This document shows positions 33,351 to 44,531 of a stretch of DNA of 64,000 nucleotides, piece after piece. The stretch is taken from positions 1,721,001 to 1,785,000 of the forward strand of contig CANTUQ010000035.1 in the NCBI GenBank assembly GCA_947683425.1, given 5' to 3'. The position numbers were made by a program, and so were the translations under genes. Under the pieces are notes generated by a model. That model was not told the DNA's origin and did not search any database. It worked only from the letters and a program-made list of their open reading frames with translations. The DNA is from Excoecaria cochinchinensis. Its lineage: Eukaryota; Streptophyta; Magnoliopsida; Malpighiales; Euphorbiaceae. The stretch's first letter is position 1. Each line of letters starts with the position of its first letter.

Positions 33351-36300
33351 TGTAACACCTTTATACCCTTTTACGTACACTGCTGACTTAGAAATACTGT
33401 GCAATTACCATGATTGCACTAAGGTCGACCTACACTTGCCCTCAAATTGTGCCTAATTTTTTTTCCCTACATAAAAGCTTTTATCCACTTAACCATTCAT
33501 TTCACTGATCAAATTCACTTAATAATTTCACTTATTAATTTAGTTGTCGATTCACCTATAACTGTCTAATGTTAGGGTTAATTTCGTCGGTGGTCATCGA
33601 ATTTTGGGCGTTATAACCAAATGGTCATAATAAAATAATTTGTAACACAAAAGTCATCAAACTTTTATTTTATTTCAATTAAGGTAAAAATAACTAAAAA
33701 ATTATTTTTTTGTCACCGAAAAGCTAAATAAATATGTCACATCATCAGTAATATTCTAAAACGCACCCAGTCAGTATGCCATGTAACTTGTGTACATGTA
33801 AAAATTGACGTATCAATAAATATAAGTGTCAGTAAATGTTTTTTTTCCTTATTGTACAGGTTGGTATAACATGTGTACTTACTGATATGTAAATTTTTCC
33901 AAGTAAACGGGTTACATGACATACTAATTGGGTGTATTATAAAAAATAACTGATAAAGTGGCATATTTGCATGATATTTCAGTGACGAAAAATTAAATTT
34001 TCAGTTGTTTTTACCTTAATTGAAATAAAATAAAAGTTTGATGACTTTTATGTTACAAATTATTTTATTATGACCATTTTGTTATAAGGTCTAAAATTCG
34101 ATGACCACAGATGAAATTAACCCCTAATGTTACTATTCATTTGGTATAAATTTCGGCAATATAACGGCTTGTTTTTCTAGCTACCCAAACCTACACTTTT
34201 CAAAAACCACAGCCCCGGCAAGGGCACAACAATAATATATCCAAACCATACAATTCGCAGTCTCAAATATTCATCCAAAGAGTCATAATATCCACATACA
34301 TAAATACATAAAGTTACCACATAATCCATCCCAAACTTTATATACTTGCCAATATATAATACCAAACATACAAAAATAAACTTGTAAATTTCTTCCTTTC
34401 GCTTGCTCCCACGGACTAAGGTATGCTGCTACAACCTACGACGTACCTACACGCAGTCAAAACAAACTACGTGCTGAGCATTTGAATGCCCAGTGGTGGT
34501 TAACAATTCATAAATTTCCTACCTATTTCCTAATTAATTTATTTAAATACATTTTATATACTAATATATTCTTAATACTAATTTACTAATTAATCTCATT
34601 TAGTTCACAATATTATTTATTTAATCACTTAATTACACTTTAAATACATTTTCTTCACTTAACTCTTAAATCACAATTATTTACACATTAATCCTTAATC
34701 TTTTTGTATATTTCCATCTATGTCCCTAACTATTACATTAATTACCTTTATGTCCTCATCTTTTATGTTATTTACATTTATGTCCCCACTTTTACATAAA
34801 TACCATTTATGTCCCATCTTTTACCTAAATTTCACTTATATCCTCATTTTTCACATAATTACCATTATGCCCTTAATTATTCAATATTTGCACTTTTAAC
34901 CTTACCTAAACTTATTTTCCACTTTTACCCCTTAATAACTTCTTTAATTACCAAAATGCCCTTTTTACTTCAATTTTCCACTTTTATCCTTATAATTTCT
35001 CAAAATTACAATTAGGTCCCTACTTTATCACTTTTTCACCAAATTGCCATTTTAACCCCATATTTTACCAAAATTACCATATTACCCTTATCTTTACACT
35101 TTTTACCTAACTTTTACAATTTTTACCAACTTATTGTAAAATTACCATTTTATGCCTAAACTTTCTTTTTATTCCATTTTAGTCCCGTTTTCACTCATTT
35201 TCACAATTATTACCATTTTAATCCATTTTAACACATAATTACCAACATGCACTTAGTATGAACCCGGTAGAAAAACTACTAACCAGATATGCGGGACGTG
35301 GGCCCCACAGACCTACTACACTATAAAATGATCTTAATAGGACCATTTATCACTGCACTGCACTACACTGATCACTAACATACACTGTACACTGAGATAA
35401 GCCGTCATTGGCCTATCTATAGTGAGTTATCATGACTCATACTGCGGTGTGGAATCCTTTTGGCTATCCAATTATATCCTAGACTAGATTTCATTACCAG
35501 ACAATTACTAAGGGCAATATTTCATCAAATTCATATAAGAATTCACATTATGCCAACATACATATTTCGGTATACACATTATTTTCACTTGAATTTTTGC
35601 ATACACACTTATTTATCCATTATTAGCCATATTATGCCATTATATACCATTAATCGTCAAAATATTCACTTTAAGCCATATGAATACCATTCGGCCAATA
35701 CATCAAGTTTCCATATCATGCACTTTAATTTTCTTTAACCACTCAATTATCTCAATTACATGCTAAACATGCCATAAATACCATTTACATGCCATAATTC
35801 ATCATATACCTCATTTAAACCCATAGTAAACCATTCGGCCAAACCATTATAAATTCATTATGTTTTCTTTTAAATCTTTTAACCATTCTATCATGCATTA
35901 CATATGTTAAACACATTATAAACATTATTTATAAGCCTTAAAACTCATTAAAACACTATAGTTCCCTTAGATTACCATTCGGCCACTATTAAGGTTTTCA
36001 TACCATGTTGATTTAATTTAATCTAACCATATTTATACACTAATGTAAGTCCACTAATCATGAATATCAAGTTAGATTTAATTAATCTTGTCCTTATCTC
36101 ATACTTACAGTTAAACATAACCTAAAATCCAACATAAATCAAAGGAAAAAGATGAATTTAGTAACCACAAACCTTAAATCCTTGCTCTAAACCTCTTAGA
36201 CTTGCTTTTCCTTTCCTTTGCTTGGTGAAACTCCTTCCTCACCTTGAGTTCCTACAATAGCCGAATATAAAAGTCCACATATCATCAAAACTAAGCTTTC

Positions 36301-37336
36301 TTTTTACAAACTAACATTATAAATGAACTCTACACCCTTGAAAACCCCTATAGGGACCAATGAACCAAATTAAAAACACCTAAAACATAAACCCCAAAAC
36401 TTACCCTAAACCTTGTACACTTGATTTTTCCAACTTCCAGTGCTTCAAATGGACTCCAATCACTTCTATAGGATTAAAGAGGAGCTGAAATTTGTCTATG
36501 GGGTTGGATTTTGGGAAGAGATGGCTTGAGAAGTGAAGAAAAATGAAGGAAATGGAGAAGAATGCAATTCGGCCACACTAAGAAGAAGAAGGGCGGTGGA
36601 GTGGCTGATTTCTCGAGATAAATCTAGCCATTTCCTCCCTTTTATAGTCCCTAATTGAACCAAACTGGTCCAACCGAAGTGGTCCGGCCGATTTAAACCA
36701 GAATTTCAGTTTTTCTGTTTAATTGCACTTTTTCAAAGCTTCTCCATTTTATTCACATTATTTCCACTTCTAACTAATTCCATTGTTCTTAAAATATAAG
36801 AGATAGACTCCCTGCAAATTTTCAACTCAATCGGAGTCCATTTGGGCCCCGGTTCACTTAAATCGGTCTGGTTCAACCATTTTCGTTTCAACCGTAAAAC
36901 TTAACTCTAAAGCTGTCAAAAATTATAGAAAATTATTCTAAGCCATTGTCCTTCTTACACTACACCTTTTTGATCATAATAATCATTTTCAAATATTCAG
37001 TCAAACCTCAGTTCAATTTGAACAGAACTAGAGGCTAATTTAAGAATGACTTTCGGAGGCCTATTTGACTCCGTTTTCAGCTCAAATTTTACCACTAGAC
37101 TCCTGACGGCCCACAGATCATTTTTGTGAAATAAAAATTTTTCTTAAAAACTACAGCCGGGTTCGCTGTATCGCCGCCCTGGGGTTACCCATCCCGAAAT
37201 TGCTATACTTCCGGCACACTTAACACTAAACTTTAACACCGATAATATCACTCATTACACTATTCAACGCTGCAATTATCATGAAAACACTGAAAACATA
37301 CACCGACACTTCTGGATCGGTATTTGGGCTGCTACA
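33351..37336 (-). mobile_element. Element B1 3' LTR (family II)
   Basis: TGTAACACCTTTATA at 33351 to ..GGGCTGCTACA at 37336 (sense start TGTAGCAGCCC). Removing the MITE leaves about 3.4 kb. It contains the hairpin region CTGAGCATttgaATGCCCAG (34474-34493, one mismatch), the G-poor stretch 34690-35250, a decayed GTGAGT..ACTCAT stem (about 35421-35436) and a donor-like site at 36403. It is complete at both ends, unlike the opposite LTR. Confidence 0.9.
33575..34123. mobile_element. MULE-type MITE, 549 bp, TSD CTAATGTTA
   Basis: Long terminal inverted repeats of about 145 bp (33575-33720 against 33980-34123) start GGGTTAATTTC and differ at scattered sites. The perfect 9-bp target duplication CTAATGTTA lies at 33566-33574 and 34124-34132. 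A 9-bp duplication with long arms is characteristic of Mutator-like elements. No transposase is present, so it is non-autonomous. The equivalent family II LTR positions (near 8430 and 12385) lack it, giving natural empty sites. It is the deepest nested insertion in the window. Confidence 0.92.
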
Positions 37337-37355
37337 ATTCTGCCCCACTAAAAAG
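37337..37355 (-). other. Polypurine tract of B1
   Basis: In sense, CTTTTTAGTGGGGCAGAAT lies directly before the 3' LTR start at 37336. Confidence 0.75.
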
Positions 37356-37389
37356 AAAATTTTGTCCTCAAAATTTACCTGAACTGAAA

Positions 37390-38765
37390 AGCTTTGGGTA
37401 CTGCTGTTCCATAGTCGTCTTAGGTTCCCACATCGCTTCTTCCATATTGTGATGGTTCCAAAGCACTTTCACTAGTGGAATCTACTTATTTCATAGTTGC
37501 CTAACTTCTCTGGCTAAAATCTTCACTGGGTACTCTTCATAGGTCAAGTCAGGCTGCACTTGCACTTATTCTGGTTCAATCACATGGCTAGGATCTGATC
37601 GGTATGTCCAAAGCATCGATACATGGAACACATCATGAATCTTTTCCAAAGCTTGTGGAAGTTTTCAACCTGTACGCCATTGGACCCACTCGCTGAATCA
37701 CTTCATATGGCCCAATGAATCTAGGAGCCAACTTATCCTTCTTTCCAAACCTGAGAACCCGTTTTCATGGGGAAACCTTTAGAAATACTTTGTCACCCAC
37801 TTGAAATTCTATATCTTTTCTCTTCAGATCAGCATATGACTTCTGTCGATCACTGGCTTCTTTTAATCACTGCTTGATCATATGGACCTTCTCTTCTTTC
37901 TCTGATCAAATCTGACCCCACTAACTTGCTTTCGCTCAACTCTGTCCAACATAGAGGAGTCCTACACTTTCTGCCATACAATACTTCATATGGAGCCATC
38001 TTAATGCTTGACTGGTAACTGTTGTTATATGCGAACTCCACTAAGGGTAAATACCTTTCCCAACTGTTCTTGAATTCGAGCACACAACATCTTAACATAT
38101 CTTCAAGTATTTGGATGACTCTCTCAGATTGCCCATTTGTCTGTGGGTGAAAAGCTATACTGTAATGCAATCTGGTACCTAAAGCTTCCTACAGCTTCTT
38201 CCAAAATTGAGAAGTGAAGCGAGGATCTTGATCAGAAATAATGGAAGAAGGCACACCATGAAGTCTTACTATCTCACTGATGTATAACTCGGCTAGTTTT
38301 ATTAATGGGTAATCCATCCTCATGGGTAGAAAGTGGGCTGACTTGGTGAGTCTATCAATGATCACCCAAATTGCATCGTGCTTCCTTCCGGTGAGAGGTA
38401 GGCCTGTTACAAAATCCATTGTTACTCGATCCCACTTCATTCGAGTATAGAAATAGGCTGAACCAACCCGGATGGCACTTGGTGTTCTACTTTCACCTGT
38501 TGACATATCAAGCATTTTCCCACAAACTCTGTCACATTTCGTTTCATTCCAGGACACCAATAATGGTTCTTCAAGTCTTGATACATCTTATTGCCCCCTG
38601 GATGCATAGCATAGCTACTATAGTGTGCTTCTGTCAGAATACTCTTCTTCAACTCTGGTAGGTTAGGCACACACAACCTCTGCTTATAGTAGACACCGCC
38701 ATCTAAAGCCACCGAGTAGTCACTGTTGTCACTGTCTTTCACTCGATTAATCACTAAAATCAATT
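37390..38765 (-). pseudogene. pol: Element B1 integrase with chromodomain, broken
   Basis: Sense runs right to left. The zinc finger lies near 38640-38500 (EAHYSSYAMHPGG, CLICQQVK, all His and Cys present). The catalytic core has MDFVTGLP (first Asp, about 38415), SDQDPRFTS (second Asp, about 38225) and NGQSERVIQILEDML (Glu, about 38125). The GPY/F module is FIGPYEVIQRVGPMAYRL (about 37720) and the chromodomain core is VKVLWNHHNMEEAMWEPK (about 37430). All catalytic acids are present, but stops near 38437, 38175, 37500 and 37490 and frameshifts disable it. Order and motifs match copy A, so both are Tekay-like chromoviruses. Confidence 0.9.
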
Positions 38766-38779
38766 TATCATCTTACTTC

Positions 38780-40062
38780 TGTGCATCTTTTATCTGCTGC
38801 ATAAAGTTAGGCTTGACTTGTAACTCTGCTATAAATGCTCAACTGTTAGCTACGTCTAGCTTCACATTCATAGCCTTCAAAGCTGCCATAAACTTCCTAC
38901 TGAGTGCATCAGCTACAATATTAGCTTTCCCTGGATGGTAATAAATAAAACATTCATAATCTTTTATCAATTCAAGCCACCTTCGCTGTCCGAGGTTAAG
39001 TTCTTTTTGAGTAAGCATATATTTTAGGCTTTTGTGATCTATGAAAATGTAACACTTCTCACCATAAAGGTAATGCCTCCAAATCTTCAATGCAAATACT
39101 ATAGCTGCTAGCTCAAGATCATGTGTGGGGTAATTCTTTACATGATTCTTAAGCTGGCGGGAGGCATAGGCAACCACTTTTCCATCTTGCATAAATACGC
39201 AACCCAATCCATTCAAGGATGCATCACTATATATGGTAAAATCTTTACCTTACTCGGGTTGAGTTAACACTAGTGTCTCGGTTAATATCTTCTTAAGCTT
39301 CTCAAAGCTAGCTTGACACTTGTCAATCCATTCAAATTTCACTTTTTTCTGCAATAGGCGTGTTAAAGGCGCTGCAATAATAGAAAAGCCTTTAACAAAC
39401 CTTCTGTAGTAGCCCGCTAAACACAAAAAACTTCTGATTTTAGTGACTTTCTTGGGTATTCTCCACTGTAACACTACTTTGATCTTCTTAGGGTCCACTT
39501 TAATACCTTTTGGTGACACTACATGGCCCAAAAATAACACTTCATTTAACTAGAAATCACACTTACTGAATTTGGCATACAGCTTCTTATCTCTTATAGT
39601 CTGTAGAACAATTCTCAAGTTCTTATCATGATCTTTTGGAGTCTTTGAATACACCGGGATATCGTTAATGAAGACCACTATGAACTGATCCAAATAGGGA
39701 TGAAAGATCCGGTTCATAAGGTCAATGAAAGCTGCTGGTGCATTGGTGAGTCCAAAAGGCATCACTAAGAATTCATAATGGCCATATCTGATACGGAAGG
39801 CTATCTTGGGCACATGTGCTTCCTTTATCTTTAACTAGTGATAGCCTGATCTCATATCAATCTTTGAAAATAGGCCTGCACCTTTCAACTGATCAAACAT
39901 ATCTTTAATGCGTGGCAATGGATACTTGTTCTTAATTGTGAGTTTGTTCAGCTGCCGATAATCGACACATAGCCTGAGCAACCCATCATTCTTTTTCACA
40001 AATAACACCGGTGCTCCCCATGGTGAGGTGCTCGGCCTAATGAAGACTTTTTCAAGAAATTC
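38780..40062 (-). pseudogene. pol: Element B1 RT and RNase H, active site mutated
   Basis: RT (about 40062-39330) shows FGLTNAPAAFIDLMNRIF and then FIND at 39661-39672, where FIDD is required. The first catalytic Asp of the pair is Asn, a G-to-A change that alone would abolish polymerisation. TAG at 39835-39837 replaces the Gln of SGYHQL. RNase H (39216-38839) shows NGLGCVFMQDGKV, THDLELAAIVFALK, HKSLKYMLTQKEL and GKANIVADALSRKF, extending past the point where B2 is truncated. Further stops lie near 39250 and 39548. It is otherwise colinear with B2 and copy A. Confidence 0.9.
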
Positions 40063-40758
40063 TTATAGCTGAATCTTCAATTCTTTCAGTTCTGCTGCTA
40101 CCATCCTATACGGAGCAATGGAAACTGGAGCAGTGCCTGGGGCCACTTCAATAGAGAACTCGATCTCCCTGTCAGGTGGCAAGCCTGGAAGATCTTCTGG
40201 AAACACATTTGGAAACTCACACACTATTGGCATATCTGACACCTTAGAAGTTTCCTTCTTTGCATCCATAGCATAGCATAGGTAAGCCACATAACCTTTT
40301 CTAATCAACAGCTTTGCTGCTATTGCCGAAATCACATCAGAAAGGTAGTATGGTCTTTGACCTACTACTATTATCTCTTGATCATCTGAAGTTCTAATGG
40401 TCACCCTCTTCCTTTTACAATCAACCATCACATGGTGAGCATCCAACCAATCCATTCCCAAGATAACATCAAACTCTTTAAAGGGAAGTTCAATTAAATT
40501 GGCTGGGAAGACACAATTTTGAACACTAATGGGACAATTTCTATACACTTTATTCACTATCACACTATAGCCTAAAGGGTTGCTCACTAAGATGTCATGA
40601 TCTAGGTATGACTCATCTAACCCCTTACCCCATGCAATGTCTGTACTAATATAGGAATGTGTGGACCCGGGATCGATAAGTGCATACATTGAATGAGAAA
40701 ATAAAGAAAAATTACCTACTATCACATCGGGTGCATCCTCATGATCACGGGCCCTCAT
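40063..40758 (-). pseudogene. pol: Element B1 protease region
   Basis: An open frame of 231 codons is very similar in layout to the B2 protease. YALIDPGSTHSYIS (catalytic Asp) lies near residue 30 and VILGMDWLDAHH near residue 98, then the linker PGLPPDREIEFSIE into RT. No stop lies inside this stretch. The frame stays open to 40063, where TAA interrupts at the start of the RT fingers. It is separated from gag by stops around 40770-40800. Confidence 0.85.
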
Positions 40759-40789
40759 AGTATATGCATGGCCGGTAGCTCTTCCCTAA

Positions 40790-41722
40790 CCCTAGGATGG
40801 TGGTGGAGGAGGTCTAGCTGATGTATGGGAGGCTGTCCCCCTACCTCGCCCTTGGGGTGCTGCAGAACTGCACCAGGAGCTAGAGAAGTCACTGAGAGTG
40901 GCACTGCATCAGGAGAATCTTTCAATAATTGTTCCTTCGACCTGCATTTAAAACAAGCACCTGATAAGTATCTGCACTAGCCAAGATGGGATCTACTGTA
41001 ATGGTTGCACTGCTGAGGAGTGCCTCTACCCCTACCTCAAGCTATATTGCCTACTGACGAAGCTGGTACTCTACTACAGGCTGGATTCTTCTGATTGCAC
41101 ACCGATGCTACTGATCCTCTTCTTTGGGATGGTGGTGGCCCTTTGGATCTCTTCCTTTGACCGCCTATACCACTGGACTGACCCGATTTCCTTTTCTGTT
41201 AAAATCGAGCTTGTCTCTCTGCCTCATCTGCTTGTAATGCCTCGACTTTAATGGCTGCTGCTACTAAGGACCTCAGATCTGGATGCCTCTGACCACTCAC
41301 AATTTGCTTGATACGATTATGGAGGCTCCGTTCAAATCTCTCCATCAGTCTGTCTTCAGTTCTCAGGACGTCATCAAGATAAGCACTTAATCTTTCAAAT
41401 TATCTTTCATACTCTGCTACTGTCTTGTTACCCTGTCTAAGACTCCAAAATGCATCTTGCATCGAGGCTTTATACTCAGTGCCAATGTACTTCTTCTTAA
41501 ACTAATCGATGAAGAACTCCCAATTCAACTGGTCATCTGGGGTGTGTTTTCTGACTGAGTGCCACCAAAAATATGCTGGACCCTGGAGTAAGGCAACTGT
41601 CCCCTCAAACCTTTCTTCAGGTGTACTGTGTAGAATTTCAAATAATCTCTTAATTCGAAATAGCCATTCTTCCACCTGTTCAAGAGTCATCGGATCCCTT
41701 CCAAAGAAATCCTCAGCTCCAT
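40790..41722 (-). pseudogene. gag: Element B1 gag, 5' truncated, zinc knuckle lost
   Basis: The gag domain begins abruptly (DFFGRDPMTLEQVEEWLFRI, about 41710-41650), followed by FWWHSVRKHTPDDQLNWEFF, then stops (near 41500 and 41400). The nucleocapsid region reads CFKCRSKEQLLKDS near 40955-40915: the His and last Cys of the C-C-H-C knuckle, present in B2, are Gln and Ser. The codons upstream in sense, the leader and the primer-binding site are missing; instead the frame abuts LTR sequence at about 41722. This deletion removed the 5' end of the internal region and most of the 5' LTR. Confidence 0.87.
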
Positions 41723-42241
41723 CCAAATTTTTAGCTCAATCAGAGTCCATTTGTGCCCCGGTTCACTTAAATCGGTATGATTAAACCATTTTCGCTTCTA
41801 TCGTAAAACTCAACTCTAAAGCTGTCAAAAATTACAAAAAATTATTCTAAGCCATTATCCTTCTTACACTACACCTTTTTGCGCATAATAACCATTTTTA
41901 AATATTCAGTTAAACCCCGATTAAATTTGAACCGAACCAGAGGCAACTTCGGAATGACTTTCGGAGGCCTATTTGACTCCGTTTTCAGCTCAAATTTTAC
42001 TACTAGACTCTTGATGGCCCACAGATCATTTTTGCAAAATAAAAATTTTTCTAAAAAATTACAGCCGGGTCTGTATAGCCGCCGCGGGGTTATCCATCCC
42101 GGAATTGCTATACTTTCGGCACACTTAACACTAAACTTTAACACCTGCAATATCACTCATTACACTATTCGACGCTGCGATTATCATGAAGACACTGAAA
42201 ACATACACTGACACTTATAGACCGGTATTTAGGCCACTATA
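41723..42241 (-). mobile_element. Element B1 5' LTR remnant (519 bp)
   Basis: It matches 36816-37336 of the 3' LTR over its whole length and ends ..GGCCACTATA at 42241 next to the duplication ACGAT (42242-42246). Only the first 0.5 kb (in sense) of the LTR survives. The terminal TACA has become TATA. Confidence 0.88.
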
Positions 42242-42246
42242 ACGAT

Positions 42247-43863
42247 GATGGATACGAGTACTCTGGATACTGGTTAACAGTATTAAACATCTAAAGACCT
42301 AACTCAAAATCATTTGAATACACAAGGTATTCAACATCTAGGCACAAATGGTACCACACTAGCAGATGCACTCTAACCCTTTATAAGCATGCTTATCTAT
42401 CCACGACCATGACTCTTCAGGCTAAACATAAAGACTCTATTCACTATATCATATACATTACAATCACTTAAGCATTTTATCAACCCTTGTACATCCAACT
42501 CATGTTACACTTTTAAACATACCATCATTTACATATAATCTCAATTAACAAACATTCATATACTCATTTCATAATGTTAGACATGAGTTGGACAAGCTTT
42601 AGGAACTTGTGACGATGTTCGGGTGTGTTTCGGGAGGAAAAACACACAAAATATACAAAACAGGGGAGGGTTATGGTGGCAATGATTTGGTTGTGACCAT
42701 GAGGTCCAAAAATAGGCAATTTTGCCTTCTCTCGGTATTGGTCACAGTGGAAATGATTTGGTTGTCACCGTGAAATACCACTAATAGGCAAAATAGAATC
42801 AGAATCTCAGGATTGCTTCATTACTCCATCTTGTTCAGCTTAAACCGATGTCTAAACCTCAGTTTTAAGCAAAACTCTCTCCTTAACAATTGTTCCCTAG
42901 GATGTTAAGTTTCAAATGGAATAAGTTTCAAATTAAATGGACATCTAAAATGTCATATATGATCTAAAAAATCTGAACTGCTCTACTGAACCTGCCAAAA
43001 TAGAGACACCTCTGTTTTGGCCAATTTTAAGGGTCTTAGAGTTAGAATTCGCTCATGGTCATTTCTGAGACTTTTATAGGTATGAAAGTCATGGTTATAA
43101 TGGCATTACAATCACTTAATTTGAATTCTAAAACTCCACCTATGACCAAAATATCACACGGAGGTTTAGTGAAACATGAGCAGAGTTTCCCCAAAACTTA
43201 GGGTTCATGCTTTACAATCATCAACAAACATATCTACACATTTCAAGCTATGTCATCTATCAATTCACACATAATCACATAAAAATTCTCAATTATACAA
43301 TCATGCATCTATTGAAAGTAAAAAAAATCCCAAACCTTTCAAAATTGGGTAACTTGATCAACCTTGCTCCCACTCAAACCTTTTCCTTGCCCTTGTCTTC
43401 CTCTTGTCAATAGCTTCTTGCATAAACAACCCAAACAAACACTTAATCCACTTTAAATCAAAATAGAAAACAAAGCAGAAGAAGAAGATCATGTTCCAGA
43501 AATCAAACCACTTACCTTCTCAAAACTCTCACACAACTCTTCAAACTAATCCAAGGAAACACTCTAGATAGGCCAACGGAAAGAAGAAGAACAAAACATG
43601 AAAAATGCAGAAAATAAAAGACAAAAAAGGAAGAAATGAAGGGATAAGGCTGGCCAACCAACATAGTTAAAGGCCACCAACCTTATTTAATTCTTGGAAA
43701 ACTCCCTTCTAGTCCCTCTAATAAAATCTTTCCATTATAAACTTATTTTCTCTTTCAATTATATCCCTACTACTCACAATATCACACTTGTACAAATGCT
43801 TTTGTACCCTTATCTATACAATTAGCACTGCAATTCTTCTATGGTACCATACGGGTCTTTACA
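42247..43863 (-). mobile_element. Family I solo LTR, minus, 5' part
   Basis: This continues 32712-33350 after B1. It holds GAATAC-acaag-GTATTC (42316-42332), the palindrome ATAAGCATGCTTAT (42383-42396), two hairpin-minisatellite units (42666-42778), and the donor with sense GT at 43515-43514 (AGAAG|GTAAG). It ends ..ACGGGTCTTTACA at 43863 beside CCAGA. Confidence 0.88.
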
Positions 43864-43868
43864 CCAGA

Positions 43869-44198
43869 TGTATAGCTTTTGGTTTGTAACCATTTGGTAT
43901 TATGTAAGTTTTCAGTTTTGTATATATGTAAAGTGATATTGTAAACAGTAATGTAATGTAAATATTTCGTTATATCAATGAATGAGATTTGATTAATTCA
44001 GTTTGGGCTCAATTATTTTTCTCTTTGAATGTATAGTTTTTTTCATAAATTTTATGGTTTTCGATTCTTTTATTATGTTTGTATATTCTTTAATTATGAT
44101 TGGTATGCTTTGTTCAGTGTGGTAATAACTCTTATCTATGCGGGCACTCACTCCTCTATGCGGGTGAGCTCTCCTACGTATAGGTAAGGGGTGTTACA
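43869..44198 (+). mobile_element. Copy A 3' LTR, part 3
   Basis: The T/G-rich end of the LTR resumes after CCAGA and terminates AAGGGGTGTTACA at 44198. The following CTTCT would be the right target duplication of copy A; the left half is not in the window. Confidence 0.8.
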
Positions 44199-44254
44199 CT
44201 TCTACTCACCCTAATCATGCACAATGCTACTAAGGTGGATTTCGGGTCATTACA
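44199..44254 (-). mobile_element. Terminal 56 bp of an older family I LTR
   Basis: In sense it starts TGTAATGACCCGAAATCC at 44254 and continues with the GTGCATG motif found at the same offset in 1-2247. Copy A inserted into this LTR, so its remainder lies left of the window. Confidence 0.65.
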
Positions 44255-44531
44255 ATTCAAATTGAGAACTTATTTTTACATATACTTTTATTTTATTTTT
44301 CTTGCAAAAAGCCTAATAGAAAAATAATTTTAATAAAATTGACAACTCAAAAATTCAAAGAAAATAAAATAAAATAAGAAAAAAAAGAGTTAGATAATTG
44401 AACATTTTAATTTTTTTTATGAATACATTTTATAATTGTAGTGGTTAACTGAAATAATATTAGTTAACCGATCTAAAAATTTGAAACTGATGGACAAGTG
44501 AACCGATAGTAACAGACTGGTTAATGGTTAG

